Part shown: positions 17,054 to 25,604 of the stretch, piece by piece
Layout of the letters: the number at the start of each line of letters is the position of its first letter
Numbering within the stretch: position 1 is the first letter of the stretch
Assembly: GCA_947452415.1 (NCBI GenBank)
Contig: CANGCT010000024.1
Location: forward strand, 1 to 32,807
Origin: Flavobacteriaceae bacterium
GTDB lineage: Bacteria > Bacteroidota > Bacteroidia > Flavobacteriales > Flavobacteriaceae
DNA length: 32,807 nt
Direction of reading: 5' to 3'
The notes under the pieces: generated by a model
Seen by the model: the letters and a program-made list of their open reading frames with translations, nothing else
Told to the model about the DNA's origin: nothing
The model's database searches: none
Made by a program: the position numbers and the translations under genes

Positions 17054-18511
17054 ATGAATAAGATAACCCTAATAATATTGACCTTTTCAAGCATTATTGC
17101 TTTTTCGCAACAAAAAAAAGTTTCTAAATTAAATCCATTTGAAAACAAAAATAAGTCAGTTACAGTTTATACCTCTGCCGATAGTACTAGTTTTAGATTG
17201 TCTAAAACTGATGAAGTAGCGTTTGCAATTAGCAAGCAACCATTAGAAACTCAAACCTGTATTTTTGTAAATCCAAATAAAAAATTCCAAACCTTTTTAG
17301 GAATTGGAGGTGCCATTACAGATGCAAGTGCTGAAGTTTTTGCTAAATTATCCGCTCCAAATCAGCAACAATTTCTAAATGCTTATTATAGTAAAGATAA
17401 AGGTATTGGGTATACTTTGGTTCGAACTAACATGAGTAGTTGCGACTTTAGTTCGGATTCTTATAGTTATGTAACCGAAGGTGATGCTAAATTAACTTCT
17501 TTTTCAATTGCACACGACCAACGATTCCGAATTCCTCTACTAAAAAGAGCTATGGCTATAATTGGTAAGGAAGCTTCTTTGTTTATTTCTCCATGGTCGC
17601 CACCGGCTTTTATGAAAGATAATGATAATGTGTTGTATGGTGGAAAATTACTGCCTCAATTCCAACAATCTTGGGCAAATTATTATGTAAAATTTATTAA
17701 AGCCCTTGAAAAAGAAGGAATACCAGTTTGGGGATTAACCATCCAAAACGAACCAATGGCCAAACAAAAATGGGAGTCTTGTATTTTTACAGCTTCCGAA
17801 GAAAGAGATTTTCTTAAAAACTTTCTTGGACCAACGTTGAAGAATGCAGGTTTAGGAGATAAAAAAATATCGGTTTGGGATCATAACAGAGATTTATTAG
17901 CACAACGAGTTACTACTATTCTGGACGATCCAGAAGCAAGTAAATACGTTTGGGGAATTGGTTTCCATTGGTACGAAACTTGGAGTGGTGGCAAACCAAT
18001 GTATGAAAATGTTGCTCGGGTAAATGAAATGTATCCTAATAAAAATTTACTTTTTACTGAAGGATGTGTAGAATCATTTGATGCTGCAAAATACCAATTA
18101 TGGTCTAACGGAGAACGTTATGGTAAATCAATGATAAACGATTTCAATAGCGGAACTGTAGGTTGGACCGATTGGAATGTGCTTTTAGATCAAAATGGAG
18201 GTCCGAACCACGTTCAAAATTTTTGCTTTGCACCAATTCATGCCAATCTTATTAATGACGAATTGATTTACACTCCTTCGTATTATTTTATTGGACATTT
18301 CTCTAAATTTATTGCTAAAGGTGCCAAAAGAATTAGTTCCGTTTCTAGCAGAAGCCAATTGCTTACTACTTCTTTTATGAATCCCGACGGCAAAGTAAGT
18401 ACCATAGTCTTAAACCAAAGTAATACTAAAGTCACTTATTACTTATATATTGATACTTTGGCAGTTGAAGTAACAATTTTACCCCACGCTATTCAAACTT
18501 TAGTTTACTAA
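17054..18511 (+). CDS. GH30 glycosidase, periplasmic (glucosylceramidase-like)
   Basis: This second GH30 paralogue is 485 aa, with signal peptide 'SSIIAFSQQ' and no lipobox, so it is probably periplasmic. It shows 'TFLGIGGAITDASAEV', 'LVRTNMSSCDFSS', 'LFISPWSPPAFMKDN', acid/base E233 in 'TIQNEP', nucleophile E336 in 'LFTEGC' and the C-terminal beta domain. It is more like the classical GH30_1/GH30_3 glucosylceramidase-type enzymes than its neighbour. In this setting an exo- or endo-acting beta-1,6-glucosidase on imported oligosaccharides is the likely role, inferred from family and context. The gap to the previous gene is 17 bases. The two GH30 proteins are only distantly alike outside the catalytic blocks, so this is not a recent tandem duplication. 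Confidence 0.9.
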   Translation: MNKITLIILTFSSIIAFSQQKKVSKLNPFENKNKSVTVYTSADSTSFRLSKTDEVAFAISKQPLETQTCIFVNPNKKFQTFLGIGGAITDASAEVFAKLSAPNQQQFLNAYYSKDKGIGYTLVRTNMSSCDFSSDSYSYVTEGDAKLTSFSIAHDQRFRIPLLKRAMAIIGKEASLFISPWSPPAFMKDNDNVLYGGKLLPQFQQSWANYYVKFIKALEKEGIPVWGLTIQNEPMAKQKWESCIFTASEERDFLKNFLGPTLKNAGLGDKKISVWDHNRDLLAQRVTTILDDPEASKYVWGIGFHWYETWSGGKPMYENVARVNEMYPNKNLLFTEGCVESFDAAKYQLWSNGERYGKSMINDFNSGTVGWTDWNVLLDQNGGPNHVQNFCFAPIHANLINDELIYTPSYYFIGHFSKFIAKGAKRISSVSSRSQLLTTSFMNPDGKVSTIVLNQSNTKVTYYLYIDTLAVEVTILPHAIQTLVY

Positions 18512-18527
18512 AAAGTCAAAACCTACT

Positions 18528-20330
18528 ATGCAATTTACCCCAAAAATAAAAGTACTTGTTAAAGGAAGTTTTCTGTTTCTTTTACTATTTTCTGTAACTT
18601 CTTTCGGACAAGGTTTTTTGCACCGTGAAGAACAAAAAATAGTTGATGGTAACGGAAATAATATCCTATTAAGAGGATTAGGCTTGGGAGGATGGATGGT
18701 ACAAGAGGGGTATATGTTAAAAACTGGAGATTTTGCAGGACCTCAATATAAAATCAAACAAAAAATTGCAGAAGTCATAGGAGAGGAAAATACTAAAGAA
18801 TTTTATCAAGCCTATAAGTCTAACGGAATTACAAAACGGGATATTGATTCATTAGCAGCATGGGGTTTTAACTCTATTCGTTTGCCGATGCACTATAATT
18901 TATATACGTTGCCTAGTGATAAGGAATTTGTTGCTGGAGAAAATACTTGGCTAGATGAAGGTTTTAGTATGACAGATAATTTACTAGAATGGTGTGCTGT
19001 TAATAAAATGTATCTTATTTTAGATCTTCATGCTACTCCAGGTGGACAAGGTAAAGATGCTAATATTTCTGATTTTGATACATCCAAACCTGGTTTATGG
19101 GATAGTGCTGCCAATCAAGATAAAATGGTAGCATTATGGAAAAAATTAGCCGAACGCTACAAAAACCAACCATGGATTGGCGGTTATGATATTGTAAACG
19201 AACCCAATTGGAATTTCTCTGCTACCCATCCAAATGGTTGTGACGAAAAGTTAAATGCTCCCTTAAGAGCCTTAGAAATAAAAATAACTAATGCCATTAG
19301 AGAAGTAGATACCAATCATATTATAATTATAGAAGGCAATTGTTGGGGAAATAATTATAATGGAATTTTTCCGCTTTGGGATGAAAATATGGTCTTAAGT
19401 TTTCATAAATATTGGAATTATAACGACACTGCTAGCATACAACAAATGTTAGATTATAGAAAACAATACAACGTTCCAATATGGTTGGGAGAAAGTGGCG
19501 AGAATTCAAACGTTTGGTTTAAAGATGTATTGAGTCTGGTGGAATCTAATAATATTGGGTGGGCTTTCTGGCCAATGAAAAAAATTGACAATATTGCTGG
19601 TGTTACCTCTGTAGTTCAGCCAAAGGGGTATGATGCTCTTTTGAAATATTGGCAATATGGAACAAATAAACCAACTGTAGAAGCGGCGAAAATTACTTTG
19701 ATGGAACTTGCTAATAATTATAAAATGGAAAATCTAAATATAAAACACGATGTTATCGATGCTATGTTTAGACAGGTTTACTCAACAGAAACAAAACCTT
19801 TTGCCAAAAATTCGGTGCCTGGAAAAATTTATGCTTCCGAATATGATTTAGGTCAAATGAATCAAGCCTATTTTGATAAAGATGCTCATGATTACTGGGT
19901 GTCATCAGGTAAAAAAACCAAATGGAACAGCGGAAACCAAATGCGAAATGATGGTGTTGATATTGAAAAATGTTCCGATATTATATCAAATGGTTTTGAT
20001 GTCACTTCTATAGAAGAAGGTGAATGGTTGCAATACACTATTACTTTAAATTCTGAAAAAACATTCAATATGGAACTCCGATATTCTAATGATAAAGTTG
20101 GAGGTAAATTGTATTTGTCTGACGAAAAAAACAACCGAATTTCTCCATCCATCACACTGCCATTTTCAGGTGGAATTAACAAATGGAAAGGAAGTACCAT
20201 TTCTAATATTCATTTAAAACAAGGAATAAATAAAGTTAGAGTTCATTTTGAAAAAGGAAATTTTAATCTGAATTATTTAGAGTTTAAGAGCCCAAATACT
20301 GCAAAAATACACACAACTAAAATACCGTAA
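18528..20330 (+). CDS. GH5 glucanase with C-terminal CBM6-like module
   Basis: This 600-aa exported protein has signal peptide '...VTSFGQG'. The GH5 catalytic domain covers about 27-380: 'ILLRGLGLGGWMVQEGYM', 'WGFNSIRLPMHYNLY', 'LILDLHATPGGQG', acid/base E225 in 'DIVNEPNW' and nucleophile E322 in 'WLGESGEN'. The opening 'RGLGLGGWM' block and 'LDLHATPGGQG' resemble exo-beta-1,3-glucanase-type GH5 enzymes. After a helical linker, about 431-590 ('KIYASEYDLG', 'GVDIEKCSD', 'EEGEWLQYTITL') resembles a CBM6-type carbohydrate-binding module. Targeting appears periplasmic. Linkage specificity (beta-1,3 versus beta-1,6 or beta-1,4) is inferred from the PUL and remains open. Confidence 0.87.
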   Translation: MQFTPKIKVLVKGSFLFLLLFSVTSFGQGFLHREEQKIVDGNGNNILLRGLGLGGWMVQEGYMLKTGDFAGPQYKIKQKIAEVIGEENTKEFYQAYKSNGITKRDIDSLAAWGFNSIRLPMHYNLYTLPSDKEFVAGENTWLDEGFSMTDNLLEWCAVNKMYLILDLHATPGGQGKDANISDFDTSKPGLWDSAANQDKMVALWKKLAERYKNQPWIGGYDIVNEPNWNFSATHPNGCDEKLNAPLRALEIKITNAIREVDTNHIIIIEGNCWGNNYNGIFPLWDENMVLSFHKYWNYNDTASIQQMLDYRKQYNVPIWLGESGENSNVWFKDVLSLVESNNIGWAFWPMKKIDNIAGVTSVVQPKGYDALLKYWQYGTNKPTVEAAKITLMELANNYKMENLNIKHDVIDAMFRQVYSTETKPFAKNSVPGKIYASEYDLGQMNQAYFDKDAHDYWVSSGKKTKWNSGNQMRNDGVDIEKCSDIISNGFDVTSIEEGEWLQYTITLNSEKTFNMELRYSNDKVGGKLYLSDEKNNRISPSITLPFSGGINKWKGSTISNIHLKQGINKVRVHFEKGNFNLNYLEFKSPNTAKIHTTKIP

Positions 20331-20334
20331 CACC

Positions 20335-22557
20335 ATGAGAAAAAGCATCATTTTATTATTTTTAGTAAGTACATTTCTTGGGTTTTCCCAACAAAAAACA
20401 ATAGATCAGCGAGTAGAGGATTTAATTAAGAAAATGACTTTAGAAGAAAAAGTTGGTCAACTAAATCAATATACTGGCGATAATACCATAACCGGTCCGT
20501 TAACGATTAACAACAACAAACAAGCCGAAATTAAAGCAGGTAAAATTGGTTCCATGCTCAATGTTATTGGATATCAATATACCCGACAATACCAAGAATT
20601 GGCAATGCAATCGCGTTTAAAAATTCCGTTGTTGTTTGGCTTAGATGTAATTCATGGTTATAAAACTACCTTTCCTATTCCGTTGGCAGAATCTGCTAGT
20701 TGGGACATGGCCGCAATAGAACAAGGTGCTCGTATAGCAGCAACCGAAGCCTCTGCAAGCGGAATTCATTGGACTTTTGCTCCTATGGTAGATATTTCTC
20801 GGGACCCGCGATGGGGAAGAGTTATGGAAGGTGCTGGAGAAGACACTTATTTGGGTTCAAAGATTGCTTTTGCTCGTGTAAGAGGATTTCAAGGAAATAA
20901 ATTAGGCGATATAAACTCAATTATGGCTTGTGTAAAACATTTTGCAGCCTATGGTGCGGCCGTTGGAGGAAGAGATTACAATTCAGTAGATATGAGTGAC
21001 AGAATGTTATGGGAAACTTATTTGCCACCATTCAAAGCCGCTTTAGATGCTGGTGCTGCAACTTTCATGAACTCCTTTAACGATATAAATGGTATTCCTG
21101 CAACAGCAAATAAATACATTCAAAGAGATATTTTAAAAGGAAAATGGGGTTTCAAAGGATTTGTAGTTTCCGATTGGGGATCTATTGGAGAAATGATTAC
21201 CCATGGCTATGCTAAAGACGGAAAAGAAGCGGCCCAAATGGCAATCATGGCAGGAAACGATATGGATATGGAAAGTAATGCCTATCATAATAATTTAGAG
21301 CAATTGGTAAAAGAAAATAAAGTACCAATGGCAGTTGTAGACGATGCTGTGAAACGAATTCTGCGCAAGAAATTTCAATTAGGCTTGTTTGACAATCCTT
21401 TTAAATATTGTAATCAAGAAAGACAAAACAAAGAATTAAACAATCCAGAACATACTAAAATTGCTAGAGAAATGGCAACCAAAAGTATTGTGCTTCTAAA
21501 AAATGAAAAAAACGTTTTACCTCTTTCTAAAGAAACCAAAACTATTGCGTTTATTGGCCCGATGGTAAAAGCGAAGCGAATCAATCACGGTTTTTGGGCA
21601 GTTGATTTAAAAGAAATAGATTCTACTTACATCGTTTCTCAATGGGAAGGATTAGAAAATAAAGTCGGCAAAAACACTAAATTACTTTTTGCTAAAGGAT
21701 GTGGAATTAAAAGTGAAAGTAAAGCCGATTTTCAAGAAGCAATAGATGTTGCAAACCAAGCCGATGTGGTAATATTGAGTATTGGAGAGGCATACAACAT
21801 GAGTGGAGAGGCAAAAAGTAGAAGTAATATTCATTTGCCAGGAGTTCAAGAAGATTTGATTAAAGAATTACAAAAAACTGGAAAACCAATTGTAATATTG
21901 ATTAATGCTGGCCGTCCGTTAATTTTTAATTGGACTGCCGATAATATGCCTACTATTGTCTATACTTGGTGGTTAGGTTCTGAGGCAGGTAATGCCATTG
22001 CCGATGTACTTTTTGGAGATTACAATCCTTCTGGTAAATTGCCAATGTCGTTTCCTAGAGAAGAAGGACAAATTCCAGTTTATTACAATCATTTTAATAC
22101 AGGTAGACCTTCTATTAATGAAGATAAAATATATAAATCTGCTTATATAGATTTATCCAATTCTCCTAAATTTCCTTTTGGATACGGATTAAGTTATACC
22201 ACTTTTCAATATTCTGATTTGAAATTATCTAAATCTAAAATGAAATCCAATGAAACCATTGAAGTTTCGGCAACGATAACCAATACCGGAAAATTTGCAG
22301 GAGAAGAAGTGATACAATTGTATCTTCAAGATAAATTTGGTTCTGTTGTTAGGCCTATCTTGGAGTTGAAAGACTTCCAAAAAATTAAATTGGAAGTTGG
22401 AGAATCTAAAGAAGTAAAATTTGTTATTGACAATTCTAAATTATCTTTTTATAATTCAAAATTACAATTCCAGTCAGAACCAGGAGATTTTGATATTATG
22501 CTAGGTTCTTCCTCTTCAGACATTCGTTTAAAAAGCAATTTTGAATTAATCAAATAA
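20335..22557 (+). CDS. bglX: GH3 beta-glucosidase (BglX-like)
   Basis: This is a 740-aa periplasmic enzyme with signal peptide '...TFLGFSQQ'. It has the full three-domain GH3 layout of BglX. The N-terminal barrel (about 30-345) has 'MTLEEKVGQLNQY', 'RWGRVMEGAGEDTYLG', 'ACVKHFAAYGA' and the nucleophile D280 in 'GFVVSDWGSI'. The alpha/beta sandwich domain (about 380-600) has 'SIVLLKNEKNVLPLS' and the 'SGEAKSRS' loop expected to carry the acid/base. A fibronectin-III-like domain lies at about 645-735. It would release glucose from beta-gluco-oligosaccharides as the final step. It begins four bases after the GH5 stop, and its own stop is one base from the next start. Confidence 0.93.
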   Translation: MRKSIILLFLVSTFLGFSQQKTIDQRVEDLIKKMTLEEKVGQLNQYTGDNTITGPLTINNNKQAEIKAGKIGSMLNVIGYQYTRQYQELAMQSRLKIPLLFGLDVIHGYKTTFPIPLAESASWDMAAIEQGARIAATEASASGIHWTFAPMVDISRDPRWGRVMEGAGEDTYLGSKIAFARVRGFQGNKLGDINSIMACVKHFAAYGAAVGGRDYNSVDMSDRMLWETYLPPFKAALDAGAATFMNSFNDINGIPATANKYIQRDILKGKWGFKGFVVSDWGSIGEMITHGYAKDGKEAAQMAIMAGNDMDMESNAYHNNLEQLVKENKVPMAVVDDAVKRILRKKFQLGLFDNPFKYCNQERQNKELNNPEHTKIAREMATKSIVLLKNEKNVLPLSKETKTIAFIGPMVKAKRINHGFWAVDLKEIDSTYIVSQWEGLENKVGKNTKLLFAKGCGIKSESKADFQEAIDVANQADVVILSIGEAYNMSGEAKSRSNIHLPGVQEDLIKELQKTGKPIVILINAGRPLIFNWTADNMPTIVYTWWLGSEAGNAIADVLFGDYNPSGKLPMSFPREEGQIPVYYNHFNTGRPSINEDKIYKSAYIDLSNSPKFPFGYGLSYTTFQYSDLKLSKSKMKSNETIEVSATITNTGKFAGEEVIQLYLQDKFGSVVRPILELKDFQKIKLEVGESKEVKFVIDNSKLSFYNSKLQFQSEPGDFDIMLGSSSSDIRLKSNFELIK

Positions 22558-22558
22558 T

Positions 22559-23317
22559 ATGAAAAAAACACTAGTAGTTTTACTTTTGATAGTAAATTTT
22601 GGATTTGCACAACAACCAAAACGTAAATTAGTTTGGGAAGAAAATTTTAACGGAACTAAGTTAAACGAATCGGTTTGGAATTTCGAATTAGGAAATGGTT
22701 GCCCAAATTGTGGATGGGGAAATAACGAACGTCAAATTTATACCAAAACCAACCACCAAATAAAAAATGGAAATTTGATTATTACTGCCCAGAAAAAAGA
22801 CAGTATCTATACTTCTACAAGAATTACAACTGCTGGTAAAAAAGAATTTCTTTACGGAAGAATAGAAGCCAGAGCCAAATTAGCAGTAGGACAGGGGATA
22901 TGGCCTGCTTTTTGGATGTTAGGATCTAATATCAAAACAGTAGGATGGCCAAAATGTGGAGAAATTGATATAATGGAATATGTAGGAAGAAATCCTAGTT
23001 CTATTTATACCACTTTACATACCGAAGCAAGTCATGGTAATTCAGTAAATACTAAAATAACCAATATTCCAGAAATAGAAAAAGGATATCATGTTTATGC
23101 AATTGATTGGTCCAAAGATAAAATTGAGTTTTTGGTAGATAATATTTTGGTGTATACTTTCCAACCGGAAGTTAAAGACGAAAATACTTGGCCTTTTAAT
23201 CAACCTTTTTACATTCTTATAAATTTGGCCGTTGGAGGAAATTTTGGTGGTCATGAGGTAAATGATTCCATCTTTCCACAAGAATATAGTATAGATTATG
23301 TAAAAGTATATCAGTAA
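22559..23317 (+). CDS. GH16 endo-beta-glucanase, periplasmic (laminarinase type)
   Basis: This 252-aa second GH16 has signal peptide 'VNFGFAQQ' and consists of little more than the catalytic domain: 'LVWEENFNGTKLN', 'CGWGNNERQIYT', 'YGRIEARAKL', 'GIWPAFWMLG', and GEIDIMEYVG with E135, D137 and E140, ending 'YSIDYVKVYQ'. Unlike the first GH16 it has no lipobox and no PKD-like domain, so it is expected in the periplasm, cutting imported beta-1,3-glucan pieces. It is the last gene of the enzyme operon, and a probable terminator lies about 30 bases downstream. Confidence 0.92.
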   Translation: MKKTLVVLLLIVNFGFAQQPKRKLVWEENFNGTKLNESVWNFELGNGCPNCGWGNNERQIYTKTNHQIKNGNLIITAQKKDSIYTSTRITTAGKKEFLYGRIEARAKLAVGQGIWPAFWMLGSNIKTVGWPKCGEIDIMEYVGRNPSSIYTTLHTEASHGNSVNTKITNIPEIEKGYHVYAIDWSKDKIEFLVDNILVYTFQPEVKDENTWPFNQPFYILINLAVGGNFGGHEVNDSIFPQEYSIDYVKVYQ

Positions 23318-23347
23318 ATTACCAATTGTTTTTTATGTAATAAAATT

Positions 23348-23377
23348 GGCCTATCTAGAAATATTTAGGTCTTTTTT
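23348..23377 (+). terminator. Probable terminator ending the PUL
   Basis: GGCCTA (23348-23353) can pair with TAGGTC (23366-23371), including one G-U pair, across a 12-base loop, followed by six T (23372-23377). The stem is short, so confidence is moderate. Confidence 0.5.
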
Positions 23378-23439
23378 GTGCTGTTTTATTGTTGAATGTA
23401 AGAGTTATTGTATAAAAAGTGTTAATTTTTCATTTTTCA

Positions 23440-23472
23440 TTTGCATATTAAGAAATTATTAAGTTATATTTG
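23440..23472 (+). promoter_or_regulatory. Bacteroidota promoter of the sigma factor gene
   Basis: TTTG (23440-23443), a 21-base spacer and TATATTTG (23465-23472) match both boxes of the Bacteroidota housekeeping promoter. The start codon is 95 bases downstream. Confidence 0.65.
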
Positions 23473-23567
23473 GCTATAATTTAATCAAAATTAACAGTCG
23501 CCTATCGAATAAAATTACTTTTAGAAAAAATATTTAGATTTTTAACACAACACTAAAAGGTAATTTT

Positions 23568-24152
23568 ATGGCTACTATTCAGATCCCAGATGCTTTATTG
23601 GTAAAGAATTATATAGATGGCGACGAGAACGCTTTGTCTATATTAATTAACAAACATCAATCTAAAATTTATGGTTTTATATATTCCAAAATGCCAGATC
23701 GTGATGTTGCTGATGATATTTTTCAAGATACTTTTATCAAAGTAATTAAAACTTTGAAATCCAATTCTTATAACGAGGAAGGAAAATTCTTGCCATGGGT
23801 AATGCGTATTTCCCATAACTTAATAGTAGATCATTTTCGTAGAAACAAAAAAATGCCAATGCTACGAGAAACCGAGGAGTTTTCTGTTTTTTCAGTACTT
23901 AGAGATACTTCTTTAAATGCTGAGGGAAGAATTATTACAGAGGCGATAGAACAAGATTTGCAAAAAATCATTCTAGAACTTCCTGATGACCAAAAGGAAG
24001 TACTAATGATGCGTATTTATCAAGACCTAAGTTTCAATGAAATTGCAGAGTTCACAGGGGTTAGTATTAACACTGCCTTAGGGAGAATGCGTTACGCATT
24101 AATGAATTTGAGAAAAATTATTGAGAAAAATAAAATTATTTTAACTAATTAA
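23568..24152 (+). CDS. ECF-like RNA polymerase sigma factor (sigma-70 family)
   Basis: This 194-aa cytoplasmic protein has the two regions of a group 4 sigma factor. Region 2 spans about 15-95 ('HQSKIYGFIYSKMPDRDVADDIFQDTF' in two parts, then 'WVMRISHNLIVDHFRR', the -10 recognition helix). Region 4 spans about 128-185 ('ILELPDDQKEVLMMRIYQDLSFNEIAE', 'SINTALGRMRYALMNLR'). No anti-sigma (FecR-like) gene or SusC partner follows, so it does not look like a PUL-dedicated sigma/anti-sigma system. The next gene is a small conserved-looking protein on the same strand. Promoter specificity is unknown. Confidence 0.92.
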   Translation: MATIQIPDALLVKNYIDGDENALSILINKHQSKIYGFIYSKMPDRDVADDIFQDTFIKVIKTLKSNSYNEEGKFLPWVMRISHNLIVDHFRRNKKMPMLRETEEFSVFSVLRDTSLNAEGRIITEAIEQDLQKIILELPDDQKEVLMMRIYQDLSFNEIAEFTGVSINTALGRMRYALMNLRKIIEKNKIILTN

Positions 24153-24202
24153 ACAATATTTTAATTGCTAAAACGTTATAGATGTATAATATAAATTATT
24201 CT

Positions 24203-24346
24203 ATGGCAAAACTTTACTCTAAAAAAGCATTAGCAAACACCAAAATGTTACCAAAAAAAGAAACAATTAGTTTTATTCTTAATTATTCAAAAGCATTGAA
24301 TATTATTAAAATTGGTAAGCAGAACTTCGAAATCATTGCTAATTAA
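24203..24346 (+). CDS. Small 47-aa protein downstream of the sigma factor
   Basis: The frame runs from ATG 24203 ('MAKLYSKKALANTKMLPKKE') to the TAA at 24344; an in-frame ATG at 24182 would add seven residues. The product is basic and Lys-rich at the N-terminus, with a hydrophobic C-terminal half ('ISFILNYSKALNIIKIGK', 'NFEIIAN'). The gene lies 50 bases after the sigma factor stop and immediately before a strong terminator, so it sits on the sigma factor transcript. I recall similar short Lys-rich proteins in other flavobacteria but cannot verify this here. The function is unknown; a sigma-associated role is a guess from position. Confidence 0.65.
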   Translation: MAKLYSKKALANTKMLPKKETISFILNYSKALNIIKIGKQNFEIIAN

Positions 24347-24348
24347 CG

Positions 24349-24382
24349 AATATCCCGATAAATCTATCGGGATATTTTTTTT
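24349..24382 (+). terminator. Terminator of the sigma factor/small protein transcript
   Basis: There is a perfect 12-bp stem, AATATCCCGATA (24349-24360) and TATCGGGATATT (24365-24376), with a 4-base loop and eight T (24375-24382). It overlaps the 3' end of the convergent nth gene, whose stop codon sits at the edge of the loop. On the minus strand the T run is lacking. Confidence 0.88.
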
Positions 24383-25023
24383 GTAATTTCTTTCAAAACT
24401 GATTTTCTCCCAATAGTTTTGGTAATGATATCTTTTTCAATATCCCAACCACGGGCAGGAGAATATTCTCGTCCGTACCAAATAATCTGCAAATGCAAGT
24501 CGTTCCATAATTCTCTAGGAAAAAGTGCTTTAGCATCTTTTTCGGTTTGAACCACATTTTTCCCATTGCTTAAATTCCAACGGTACATTAATCGGTGGAT
24601 ATGAGTGTCCACTGGAAAAGCAGGAATTCCAAATGCTTGACTCATCACAACACTAGCCGTTTTGTGTCCTACTGCCGGGAGTGCTTCAAGTGCTTCAAAA
24701 CTCTGTGGAACTTCGCCATTATATTTATCTAATAAGATATGCGATAAACCATGGATTCCTTTAGATTTCATTGGCGATAAGCCGCAAGGGCGAATGATTT
24801 CCTTTATTTCTTCCACACTCATTTTTATCATATCCCAAGGATTATCTGCTTTGGCAAACAACAAAGGGGTAATTTGATTTACACGAACATCAGTACATTG
24901 AGCCGAAAGGAGCACTGCAATCAATAAGGTATAAGCATCTTTGTGTTCTAATGGTATTGGAATTGTTGGGTATAATTCTTTTAACGTATTTATAACAAAT
25001 GTTCCACGTTCTTTTTTGTTCAT
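24364..25023 (-). CDS. nth: Endonuclease III (DNA glycosylase/AP lyase), without Fe-S cysteines
   Basis: This 219-aa base-excision repair enzyme removes oxidised pyrimidines and cleaves the abasic site. The HhH-GPD fold is clear: 'LLSAQCTDVRVN', the helix-hairpin-helix 'LPAVGHKTASVV' with catalytic K121, and 'PVDTHIHRL' with catalytic D139. The C-terminal part ('LHLQIIWYGREYSPARGWD') lacks the four cysteines (C-x6-C-x2-C-x5-C) that hold the 4Fe-4S cluster in the Escherichia coli enzyme. There is no Cys after C80. It is divergent from bcp with a good minus-strand promoter between them, and its stop overlaps the terminator of the convergent genes. Confidence 0.94.
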   Translation of the reverse strand: MNKKERGTFVINTLKELYPTIPIPLEHKDAYTLLIAVLLSAQCTDVRVNQITPLLFAKADNPWDMIKMSVEEIKEIIRPCGLSPMKSKGIHGLSHILLDKYNGEVPQSFEALEALPAVGHKTASVVMSQAFGIPAFPVDTHIHRLMYRWNLSNGKNVVQTEKDAKALFPRELWNDLHLQIIWYGREYSPARGWDIEKDIITKTIGRKSVLKEITKKISR

Positions 25024-25071
25024 TTACATCTGAATTTGAAATGTAAAATAAGGCAATTTCAAGGACAATAG

Positions 25072-25105
25072 CAAAGGTAAATTCAATTGCAATAACAATA
25101 ACAAA
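25072..25105 (-). promoter_or_regulatory. Bacteroidota promoter of nth
   Basis: On the minus strand, TTTG (25105-25102), a 22-base spacer and TACCTTTG (25079-25072) fit the two-box consensus, 48 bases before the nth start. No equally good plus-strand promoter for bcp is visible in the same 117-base gap. Confidence 0.55.
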
Positions 25106-25140
25106 AAATAGAATTTTATATAAAATCTAATACTACTATT

Positions 25141-25593
25141 ATGACAACATTAATAAAAGGAGATAAAGCACCTAATTTTTCTGGAAAAGATCAAGATGGA
25201 ATTCTACATTCTTTAGCCGATTATAAAGGAAAAAAATTAGTAGTTTTTTTCTATCCAAAAGCAAATACTCCAGGTTGTACTGCCGAAGCATGTGATTTAA
25301 GAGATAACTTTGATCGTTTTCAAGCCAATAACTATGCATTACTAGGAGTAAGTGCTGATGCTGAAAAAGCACAACTAAAATTTAAAGAGAAATATAATTT
25401 CCCTTTTCCATTATTAGCAGATGAAGATAAATCAATCATTCAAGCATTTGGTGTTTGGGGACCTAAAAAATTTATGGGTAAAGAATACGACGGAATACAC
25501 AGAACCACTTTTGTAATTGATGAAAATGGTATTGTTGAGGCGGTAATTTCTGACGTAAAAACAAAGGTTCACGCTGCACAAATATTAAGTTAA
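25141..25593 (+). CDS. bcp: Thioredoxin-dependent thiol peroxidase (peroxiredoxin Bcp/PrxQ)
   Basis: This 150-aa cytoplasmic peroxiredoxin reduces H2O2 and organic hydroperoxides using thioredoxin. The motif 'YPKANTPGCTAEACDLRD' holds the peroxidatic C46 and, five residues on, the resolving C51 (atypical 2-Cys PrxQ arrangement). 'FPLLADEDKSIIQAFGVWG' and 'GIHRTTFVIDENG' are typical of the family, and the length is normal. It is divergent from nth and convergent with the AraC-type regulator, whose stop lies 11 bases away. Confidence 0.95.
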   Translation: MTTLIKGDKAPNFSGKDQDGILHSLADYKGKKLVVFFYPKANTPGCTAEACDLRDNFDRFQANNYALLGVSADAEKAQLKFKEKYNFPFPLLADEDKSIIQAFGVWGPKKFMGKEYDGIHRTTFVIDENGIVEAVISDVKTKVHAAQILS

Positions 25594-25604
25594 TACTTTT
25601 TAAA

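Noticed and set aside
15594..18511. Tandem duplication of the two GH30 genes
   Set aside because: Similarity is confined to family-wide catalytic blocks, and signals, insertions and C-terminal parts differ. They are old paralogues, not a recent duplication.
23568..24152. Sigma factor as a PUL-dedicated ECF sigma with an anti-sigma partner
   Set aside because: It has its own promoter, is separated from the PUL by a probable terminator, and no FecR-like anti-sigma gene or N-terminal signalling extension on SusC is present.
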